A stretch of 64,000 nt of DNA from Sphingobacteriales bacterium. Lineage in GTDB: Bacteria > Bacteroidota > Bacteroidia > Chitinophagales > JADIYW01. Of this stretch, positions 23,620 to 29,222 are shown piece after piece. The translations under genes were made by a program, and so were the position numbers. How positions within the stretch are numbered: the stretch's first letter is position 1; each line of letters begins with the position of its first letter. The notes beneath the pieces were generated by a model that had not been told where the DNA came from, made no database searches, and worked only from the letters and a program-made list of their open reading frames with translations. Location of the stretch: NCBI GenBank assembly GCA_016719635.1, contig JADJYT010000001.1, positions 1 through 64,000 on the forward strand, in the 5' to 3' direction.

Positions 23620-23976
23620 ATGAATAAAAAAATATTCTTTATAATTAGTTCATTTGGTATTTTATACATTGCATTGCAATATTCAAATATCCCACTTAAA
23701 TCAACTTATGTAGGTGTATATCGAAATTCAATATCTAATGAGATTATTGAATTAAAAGAAGATGGCAGTTATAATTTAATTAGGAATGATACCTTAATAA
23801 ATGTCAATAAATGGAAAATAATTAATAAATTATTTAGCGATATAGATTCTGATATAGAACTGGAAGAATACAAAGAAGATATTAATAATAGAGGTGGTTT
23901 TATGTATTTTATAAAAAAACAAAATTGTTTATATACAGATGAAGAAAGTTCACCGTTATATTGTAGAATTAAATAA
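23620..23976 (+). CDS. Putative immunity protein I7, N-terminal membrane anchor
   Basis: A 118-residue protein starting immediately after the T7 stop. A membrane helix or uncleaved signal (KKIFFIISSFGILYIALQY) is followed by a small beta-rich domain: STYVGVYRNSISNEIIELKE, then DGSYNLI. This resembles the lipocalin-like pattern of I9 (FIGVWLN...KIQLNKD). The position makes immunity likely; the fold is a guess. Confidence 0.7.
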   Translation: MNKKIFFIISSFGILYIALQYSNIPLKSTYVGVYRNSISNEIIELKEDGSYNLIRNDTLINVNKWKIINKLFSDIDSDIELEEYKEDINNRGGFMYFIKKQNCLYTDEESSPLYCRIK

Positions 23977-24053
23977 CTAATCGTTTTAACTCATGTCTCA
24001 TGTTGCATTGTAAAATAAGGCAAGAATATAAAATGTACTTGTGCTTTTTTATT

Positions 24054-24206
24054 TTATACTGCGTAAGCTTTACGAGCTTTGGCGTCACGAATTAAACCAT
24101 CGAGGGTATAAAGAATGTAATCTTTATCTTTAGCAGAAAGGTTTTGTAAATCATTCAAACGGTCAAGCATAGCAGAATCTTTTAAGATATTTAATTGATT
24201 ACTTTC
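24054..24206 (-). pseudogene. Regulator C-terminal remnant, convergent to I7
   Basis: The minus strand encodes NILKDSAMLDRLNDLQNLSA, then KDKDYILYTLDGLIRDAKAR and a stop at 24054. This is the end of an XRE-type regulator of the same general build as 7085-7450 (LIDTLDKDEKACLLKMI). The upstream part is cut off by a family C palindrome at 24210. No helix-turn-helix remains. Confidence 0.6.
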
Positions 24207-24209
24207 TCA

Positions 24210-24263
24210 AACTCGCGCAAGTATGCAGCCAGGCAATAAGCGCGGCGTACTTGTGCGGAAGTA
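24210..24263. repeat. Family C left-end palindrome
   Basis: ACTCGCGCAAGTATGCAGCC with the pairing arm GGCGTACTTGTGCGGAAGT. It abuts a family C transposase piece that lacks its own N-terminus. Confidence 0.8.
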
Positions 24264-24264
24264 A

Positions 24265-24546
24265 AGAGGAGTTGTATTTTATAAGTTTTGCAGTTGTGAA
24301 TTGGATAGATCTATTTATACGAGATGAGTATAAGGAGGTATTAATGAAGAGCATACAATATTGCCAGCACAATAAAGACTTAGATGTGTATGCTTATTGT
24401 ATAATGACAAGCCATGTTCATTTAATTATCGGTAGCAGAGGTAATCCGATGTCAAATATCATGCGTGACCTTAAGCGCCATACTTCAGAAGAATTAAGAA
24501 AAGCAATTCAACGGCATCCGAAAGAAAGCAGAAAGGAATGGATGAT
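24265..24546 (+). pseudogene. RAYT family C copy 1, both ends missing
   Basis: Encodes EELYFISFAVVNWIDLFIRD through the HUH motif SHVHLII to RHPKESRKEWMI, where another family C palindrome cuts it. The first 10 residues (seen at 26259 as MSRRYKYTDNE) and the tyrosine half (seen at 28770-28953) are absent. Family C differs clearly from A and B in sequence. Confidence 0.85.
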
Positions 24547-24548
24547 CC

Positions 24549-24603
24549 CCAACTCGCGCAAGTATGCAGTTAGGCAATAAGCGTGGCGTACTTGTGCGGA
24601 AGT
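24549..24603. repeat. Family C palindrome
   Basis: Left-end type; truncates RAYT family C copy 1 on its right side. Confidence 0.8.
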
Positions 24604-24631
24604 AAAAATGGTAAAAAATAAAATATTTTTC

Positions 24632-24661
24632 CCGCCTTTGTTGGTTTGTAACCAACAAACT
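24632..24661 (+). repeat. Family A left-end palindrome
   Basis: CCGCCTTTGTTGGTTTGTAACCAACAAAC. The loop differs by one base from 3954. It leads into a short family A gene start. Confidence 0.82.
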
Positions 24662-24720
24662 ACCGCCCGTCAAAACAGCAGTGACACCGCCTATCTGCTA
24701 AAATTCATTAAATTTGTAAG

Positions 24721-24784
24721 ATGCAAATCGTAGTTTATTAAGAGCATTTTCCTCAGTTTATCACCATCACCTGCTATGAATGGC
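24721..24784 (+). pseudogene. RAYT family A N-terminal remnant
   Basis: ATG, then QIVVY, a stop, and EHFPQFITITCYEWL: the first 22 codons of family A with an internal stop, cut by the family D block at 24785. Confidence 0.8.
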
Positions 24785-24796
24785 TTGGCTTGCGCT

Positions 24797-24972
24797 CGCC
24801 GTTGTTGGTATGCGGCGTTGGCAAAGAGCGGTTGCGTACCAACAACAGAAATGGTTTATCGTTTAATCAAATTATACACGGCATCCACTACATTATCAAA
24901 AATGGTATTGTTAATAGTACCAGCTTTACGGATAATTCTCCGCCTTTGTTGGTCTTCTTGACCAACAAACTG
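24797..24972. repeat. Second copy of the family D block plus family B left end
   Basis: Matches 21487-21662 base for base as far as I can follow: palindrome D (24798-24850), the minus-strand gene tail (24856-24940) and a family B left end (24939-24972). The shared joint D tail/B left end shows that one insertion happened before the block was copied. Confidence 0.85.
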
Positions 24973-25015
24973 TTAGCCGAAATGAAACCGTAATCAAAAA
25001 TACTTAAATTGGTGC

Positions 25016-25324
25016 ATGTCAGATATTATTTACGAAGACCATTTTCCTGAATTTATAACCATTACCTGAAGGAATGAACAGGCAGAGATATTACAAAAAA
25101 TAGAAGTAAATTTAAAAGACAGAAAATATCAGGTTTGGCAGCGCAATTCGTTGAGTATAGAATTAAGGAGTGAAATTGTTTACAAACAGAAGTTGGATTA
25201 CATCCATAACAATCCGTTGAAAGCCGGTTTGTGTGCATCCGAAGAAGAATATAAGTATAGCAGTGCCGGGTATTATAAACAAAACAAAATGGATTGGGAT
25301 TTTTTGACAAATGCAAATGATTGA
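25016..25324 (+). pseudogene. RAYT family B copy 3, internal deletion
   Basis: The first 18 codons (MSDIIYEDHFPEFITIT) join at 25069 to the last 85 codons (RNEQAEILQKIEVNLKDRKY to the stop at 25324). The HUH half is deleted, including the -1 frameshift site, while the tyrosine half is intact (KLDYIHNNPLKAG). Confidence 0.87.
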
Positions 25325-25344
25325 GTTGCAAATCAGTACGGAAA

Positions 25345-25378
25345 GTGGTTTGTTGGTGAAGAACACCAACAAAGGCGA
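25345..25378 (+). repeat. Family B right end joined to toxin tip T8
   Basis: Same hairpin as 17961; the edge GGCGA runs straight into toxin tip coding sequence. Confidence 0.85.
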
Positions 25379-25608
25379 GAACACCATTACAGCGTCAACA
25401 ATTTAAGGGTAAATTTTTACCGCCTGGTACACCAACATTTAATGGTATGTCATTAGGTCAAATTAAAAAGATTATAGATGCTAGAGAAAAAGTTGACGGA
25501 GCCACATTTGATTCTAATGGTGCGTTGAATCCTGTTTCAACAGGCACATTTTCAACACCTGTAAATGTACCATCTGATATGAAGACTTATGAACCTAAAA
25601 CTCAATAA
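25378..25608 (+). pseudogene. Toxin tip T8, C-terminal remnant
   Basis: An open frame of 76 codons without a start: RTPLQRQQFKGKFLPPGTPT, MSLGQIKKIIDAREKVDGAT, ending MKTYEPKTQ. It has no RHS core and begins at a transposon edge. It is identified as a toxin tip only by position, because a lipoprotein immunity candidate starts 7 bases after the stop as in the other cassettes. The domain is not recognised. Confidence 0.6.
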
Positions 25609-25615
25609 CATTGTT

Positions 25616-26062
25616 ATGAAATATCTTTTTTTTATAGCATCTTTAATTATGTTGAGTTGTAATAGATATTATACATCAAATATGCTTGGTGAAGACAAAG
25701 TAGATATTACAGAGTTTGTAGTAAATAAATCATATATACCAATATATTGTAATGGTAGAATAGATAAATTAATTAACCCAAAACCTCATTCTTTTTCAAA
25801 GATTGAAATAGATACTATTAAAAGAGAATTAAATAATTGGTTATTAGAGAATAATATTAAGCCTTTAATTAATGATAGTTTTTCATTGCATAAAAGTGAT
25901 TATACATATTCGTACGTAATTGAATATACACCTATTGACGTATATATGATTAAATTAAATATAAATAATGATTCTTTTGTTAATGTTTTTTTTAGATATG
26001 ACAATAAACTAATTCTGCCATTTAGTAATGAAGGGTGGGTATTAAATGAATGTGATAAATAG
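25616..26062 (+). CDS. Putative immunity lipoprotein I8
   Basis: From the ATG at 25616 (MKYLFFIASLIMLSC), 148 residues with a clear signal and lipobox cysteine 15. An in-frame ATG at 25589 would overlap the toxin tip and spoil the signal, so it is rejected. The mature part has mixed alpha/beta character (IEIDTIKRELNNWLLENNIK, YVIEYTPIDVYMIKLNINND). It is followed by a terminator. Immunity by position. Confidence 0.7.
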   Translation: MKYLFFIASLIMLSCNRYYTSNMLGEDKVDITEFVVNKSYIPIYCNGRIDKLINPKPHSFSKIEIDTIKRELNNWLLENNIKPLINDSFSLHKSDYTYSYVIEYTPIDVYMIKLNINNDSFVNVFFRYDNKLILPFSNEGWVLNECDK

Positions 26063-26120
26063 TCTCTTAGTAATACTGTATTTGCAGTAATCTATTGTAC
26101 AAAAACAAGTAAACAAAACA

Positions 26121-26142
26121 AAGCCACGCATCGGCGTGGTTT
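26121..26142 (+). terminator. Intrinsic terminator after I8
   Basis: AAGCCACGC, loop ATCG, GCGTGGTTT, followed by a T-rich tail. Confidence 0.75.
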
Positions 26143-26160
26143 ATTTATTTAGCAAACTCA

Positions 26161-26213
26161 AACTCGCGCAAGTATGCAGCCAAGCAATAAGCGTTGCGTA
26201 CTTGTGCGGAAGT
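26161..26213. repeat. Family C left-end palindrome
   Basis: AACTCGCGCAAGTATGCAGCC with a GCGTACTTGTGCGGAAGT arm; it leads to the family C gene start at 26259. Confidence 0.8.
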
Positions 26214-26258
26214 ATTAAAAATAAAAGAATTTTATATCTTTGAATTATAGAATTTTAA

Positions 26259-26312
26259 ATGAGCAGAAGATATAAATATACAGACAATGAGGAATTGTAT
26301 TTTACAGAGCCT
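26259..26312 (+). pseudogene. RAYT family C N-terminal remnant
   Basis: ATG plus SRRYKYTDNEELYFTEPQ: the N-terminus missing from 24265, cut at 26313 by another family C palindrome. The overlap EELYF lets the full N-terminus of family C be rebuilt. Confidence 0.8.
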
Positions 26313-26313
26313 C

Positions 26314-26367
26314 AAACTCGCGAAAGTATGCGGCAAAGCCAAAAGCGCGGCGTACTTGTGCGGAAGT
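26314..26367. repeat. Family C left-end palindrome
   Basis: AACTCGCGAAAGTATGCGG with the right arm GGCGTACTTGTGCGG; leads to the start at 26420. Confidence 0.8.
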
Positions 26368-26419
26368 AAAAATGGTAAAAAATAAAATATTTTTATAGCT
26401 TTGAATTAGAAAATTTTAA

Positions 26420-26860
26420 ATGAGCAGAAGATATAAATTTACAGACACTTTGTCTGATGTTACAGGAAAATTGCAAAGTCTATCACCAAATTCATCGTTA
26501 CCTGATTATGGTTATCCTTATCAACTAAAGGGTTTAGAAGGTGTTGGAAAATATGTTCAAGATTATTCAACTTTAGCTACTGGCGGACAAACAGGCAATT
26601 TGATGTTTACGTATTTGGGTTCTCATAGCTTGTGGATTGAAGTAACAGCAAATGATGTTGAGAAGAGAATAGCAACAGTAGTTTTTACCGTTCATAACAC
26701 ATCAACTTTAGAATCAGGTACACGTCCTCCTGTTATTGGCTATCAAGAATGGTATGGAAATACTATCGGTAATTTTTTAAATACGAAAGTAGCAGGCAGA
26801 ACAGGAGCAACATCTGAAACAGAACAGGTTTTTCAATGGACTCAAACAATTAAATATTAA
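26420..26860 (+). CDS. RAYT family C N-terminus fused in frame to toxin tip T9
   Basis: The first nine codons (MSRRYKFTD) are the family C transposase start. From about 26447 the sequence is a toxin tip: TLSDVTGKLQSLSPNSSLPD, GYPYQLKGLEGVGKYVQDY, then a beta-rich end (GSHSLWIEVTANDVEKRIAT, VAGRTGATSETEQVFQWTQT). The result is a 146-residue open gene with a start codon, under the family C upstream region. I7-like I9 follows 5 bases after the stop. Toxin family unknown. A transposase start codon driving an orphan tip could let it be expressed, which would be unusual. Confidence 0.7.
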   Translation: MSRRYKFTDTLSDVTGKLQSLSPNSSLPDYGYPYQLKGLEGVGKYVQDYSTLATGGQTGNLMFTYLGSHSLWIEVTANDVEKRIATVVFTVHNTSTLESGTRPPVIGYQEWYGNTIGNFLNTKVAGRTGATSETEQVFQWTQTIKY

Positions 26861-26865
26861 TCCGA

Positions 26866-27249
26866 ATGATGAAAAAACATTTTGAGTTTATTGTGTTGTG
26901 TATGGTTTTATTATTCGCAGGGTGCAGTTCGGCATTAAAAGAAAACGAATTTATTGGGGTATGGTTGAATGCAAAAGAGAATTGTAAAATCCAACTTAAT
27001 AAAGATTTTACTTTTAGCTCTACGAATGTTCCATTAGATGTTGCAAATAAGTATTACATAACTTTTAATAAAGAAACTAATATATGGCAAGGCACTTGGT
27101 CATTAGAAGACAAACAACTCAAGCTCACAATAAATGATAGTTATTATTACTTGGATGTGAATACTTCCTTAACCTCAAGTAAACCGCGACTATATGTAAA
27201 ACTATTAGATGAATCAGGCGGAGAAATGATTTATTTTGATAGGCAATAA
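26866..27249 (+). CDS. Putative immunity lipoprotein I9
   Basis: A 127-residue protein with a signal (KHFEFIVLCMVLLFAGC) and lipobox cysteine 20, then a lipocalin-like beta pattern (FIGVWLNAKENCKIQLNKDF, WQGTWSLEDKQLKLTINDSY). It follows T9 by 5 bases and is closed by a terminator. A periplasmic inhibitor role is inferred from position and anchor. Confidence 0.72.
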   Translation: MMKKHFEFIVLCMVLLFAGCSSALKENEFIGVWLNAKENCKIQLNKDFTFSSTNVPLDVANKYYITFNKETNIWQGTWSLEDKQLKLTINDSYYYLDVNTSLTSSKPRLYVKLLDESGGEMIYFDRQ

Positions 27250-27254
27250 AAACT

Positions 27255-27283
27255 AAAAGCCCTCATTTTTTGAGGGCTTTTTT
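27255..27283. terminator. Bidirectional intrinsic terminator
   Basis: AAAAGCCCTCA, T-rich loop, TGAGGGCTTTTTT, between I9 and the convergent regulator remnant. Confidence 0.88.
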
Positions 27284-27284
27284 A

Positions 27285-27497
27285 TTATAGCTTCACTTTA
27301 CCGTCCAGTAAATCCTTCATTCTTTTTTTTGTGAGCATTGAGTTAATGATTTTAACCAGTGCATTTTTTTCGTCTTCATCCAGTTGAGAAATTAACATCA
27401 ACTGTTCGTTGAGTTCATGGTTTTGAAGCTCTACTACACTGTTTTCATTATCGTTTAAAAGGTTGTCGGCACTCACGGCAAACACTTTCATCAACCA
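27285..27497 (-). pseudogene. XRE-type regulator, C-terminal remnant
   Basis: The minus strand encodes WLMKVFAVSADNLLND, then ELNEQLMLISQLDEDEKNAL and VKIINSMLTKKRMKDLLDG. This is the C-terminal half of a regulator like 7085-7450, with the helix-turn-helix cut off at 27498 by a family C palindrome. The LMKVFAVSADNLL stretch corresponds to the last helix of the DNA-binding domain (ATVFEVDISQLV in the intact gene). Confidence 0.75.
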
Positions 27498-27831
27498 TAA
27501 CTCGCGCAAGTATGCGGCAAAGCCAAAAGCGCGGCGTACTTGTGCGGTAGTATAAAAAATAAAATAATTTTACCCCGTCTTTGTTGGTCTTCTTGACCAA
27601 CAAACTGTTACCCCAACTCGCGCAAGTATGCGGCAAAGCCAAAAGCGCGGCGTACTTGTGCGGAAGTAAAAATGGTAAAAAATAAAATATTTTTATAGCT
27701 TTGAATTAGAGAATTTAAAATGAGCAGAAGATATAAACCTCCCCGCCTTTGTTGGTTTGTAACCAACAAACTACCGCCCGCCAAAACTTCACTGCCACCG
27801 CCTATCTGCTAAAATTCATTAAATTAGTAAA
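27498..27831. repeat. Stack of transposon ends and the 5' flank of the intact RAYT
   Basis: In order: family C palindrome 27498-27551, family B left end 27576-27608, family C palindrome 27614-27667, family C gene start (MSRRYK, 27720-27738), family A left end 27742-27771, and the family A 5' flank up to the ATG at 27832. Each element is cut by the next, which gives the order of insertion: C first, then B and C, and A last. Confidence 0.82.
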
Positions 27832-28362
27832 ATGCAAAACGTAGTTTATGAAGAGCATTTTCCTGAGTTTATCACCATCACGTGCTATGAATGGCTTCAT
27901 TTGATTGAAAGCCTGGAGGCAAAAGCTATAATTACAGAAAGCCTTCGGTATTTAACGGAACAAGGGAAAATAGCGGTACATGCCTTTGTAATCATGGACA
28001 ATCATTTTCACCTGATATGGAGAATCAGAAAAGGATACAGACGTCCGGATGTACAGCGTGATTTTTTGCATTATACGGCAAAGAAAATTTTGAAGCATTT
28101 AAAATCGCACCAGCCTGCTGTAATTGAGAAAATTGAAGTAAATTTAAGAGACCGGAAATATCAGGTGTGGCAGCGAAACTCATTGAGCGTTGAATTACGG
28201 ACAGCCAAAGTGTATGAACAAAAAATGAATTATATTCACGACAATCCTGTAAAGGCAGGTTTGTGCAAAACGGCGGAAGATTACCGCTACAGTAGTGCGA
28301 GATACTATATTAAAAATGAGAAAAACTGGGGCTTTTTAATACATGGATATGGTGATGATTGA
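27832..28362 (+). CDS. REP-associated tyrosine transposase (RAYT), family A, intact
   Basis: A 176-residue Y1_Tnp/IS200-like single-strand transposase, complete from start to stop. The HUH pair is H58 and H60 (MDNHFHLIW), the likely nucleophile is Y134 (MNYIHDNPVKAG), and the conserved block WQRNSLSVELR sits between. RAYTs nick and join single-stranded DNA at small palindromes; here the left end (27742) and right end (28383) frame the gene at the expected distance. It is the only unbroken RAYT in the window and could mobilise family A ends in trans. Confidence 0.92.
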   Translation: MQNVVYEEHFPEFITITCYEWLHLIESLEAKAIITESLRYLTEQGKIAVHAFVIMDNHFHLIWRIRKGYRRPDVQRDFLHYTAKKILKHLKSHQPAVIEKIEVNLRDRKYQVWQRNSLSVELRTAKVYEQKMNYIHDNPVKAGLCKTAEDYRYSSARYYIKNEKNWGFLIHGYGDD

Positions 28363-28382
28363 CGTGCGATACTGTTCGGAAT

Positions 28383-28496
28383 GTGGTTTGTTGGTTGCAA
28401 ACCAACAAAGGCGAGGGGACTTTTTAATACATGATGATGATTGACGTGCGATACTGTTCGGAATGTGGTTTGTTGGTTGCAAACCAACAAAGGCGA
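28383..28496 (+). repeat. Two family A right ends with a repeated 3' flank
   Basis: Right-end hairpins at 28383-28414 and 28465-28496, separated by a second copy of the gene's last bases and 3' flank (CTTTTTAATACATG to TGTTCGGAATGTG). The second hairpin abuts family C transposase sequence. It parallels the duplicated right end plus 3' piece units of family B at 17961 and 22247. Confidence 0.85.
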
Positions 28497-28953
28497 GAGC
28501 ATACAATATTGCCAGCACAATAAAGACTTAGATGTGTATGCATATTGTATAATGACAAGCCATGTTCATTTAATTATCGGTAGCAGAGGTAATCCGATGT
28601 CAAATATCATGCGTGACCTTAAGCGCCATACTTCAGAAGAATTAAGAAAAGCAATTCACCGGCATCCGAAAGAAAGCAGAAAGGAATGGATGATACAAAT
28701 GATGGAAGAAGCAGGAAGACAAAACAGTAATAATAGAGGTTTTCAATTGTGGCAGCAAGACAATCATCCGATAGCATTGAGTACGGAAAAAATCATGCAT
28801 CAGAAGTTAGATTATTTGCATGACAACCCAGTAGAAGCGGGATTTGTTGAAGAAGCAGAAGATTGGTTGTATAGCAGCGCAAAACAATATCATACGGGAC
28901 AGAAAGGACGGATAGATATCATACAAATTGAGCCAAGATTAAACACTATATAA
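28494..28953 (+). pseudogene. RAYT family C copy 2, N-terminus missing
   Basis: Starts at the family A right end and reads SIQYCQHNKDLDVYAYCIMT, the HUH motif SHVHLII, the conserved FQLWQQDNHPIALS and the tyrosine region KLDYLHDNPVEAG, to a stop at 28953. Compared with copy 1 and the remnant at 26259 it lacks about 40 N-terminal residues. The open frame back to 28441 uses family A end sequence as its start. Confidence 0.85.
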
Positions 28954-28966
28954 GTTGATTAAACAA

Positions 28967-29014
28967 CACACAAGTACGTATCCGCACTTAGCTTTACCGC
29001 ATACTTGCGCGAGT
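28967..29014. repeat. Family C right-end palindrome
   Basis: ACACAAGTACGTATCCGCAC, then GCATACTTGCGCGAGT: the reverse-complement layout of the family C left ends, 14 bases after the family C stop codon. It confirms that this palindrome belongs to this transposase. Confidence 0.78.
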
Positions 29015-29034
29015 GGGGGGATTAAGTGGCTTTG

Positions 29035-29082
29035 TTATTTTACATCCTGCATTACATTAGAAAGAGCATCTTTTAATTTACC
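29035..29082 (-). pseudogene. Regulator tail remnant
   Basis: The minus strand encodes GKLKDALSNVMQDVK and a stop, clearly like the end of the intact regulator (KKMKDNLATLMQD at 7085). Only about 15 codons remain between a family C right end and a degenerate family C left end. Confidence 0.55.
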
Positions 29083-29083
29083 C

Positions 29084-29140
29084 TAACTCGCCAAGTATGC
29101 AGCCAGGCAATAAGCGTGACGTATCTGCCGACAGGCAGAC
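29084..29140. repeat. Degenerate family C palindrome
   Basis: TAACTCGCCAAGTATGCAGCC with a partly matching right arm; last trace of the island before alaS. Confidence 0.65.
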
Positions 29141-29210
29141 AGTTCTCTGCCTTCTGTAAATTACCCACATTCCTTAAAACAGGACATTTTTAATTTGCAA
29201 CCCAAATAAT

Positions 29211-29218
29211 TACCTTTG
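29211..29218 (+). promoter_or_regulatory. -7 box for alaS
   Basis: TACCTTTG matches TAnnTTTG. It ends only 4 bases before the alaS ATG, so the transcript would have almost no leader. Confidence 0.5.
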
Positions 29219-29222
29219 CAGG

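Noticed and set aside
17290..29140. Repeated palindromes considered as a CRISPR array
   Set aside because: Repeats are hairpins at irregular distances, come in several families with transposase genes between them, and there are no uniform spacers or cas genes.
1..29200. Search for a reverse transcriptase, retron or diversity-generating element to explain variable tips
   Set aside because: No YxDD-type reverse transcriptase motif or template/variable repeat pair was seen.
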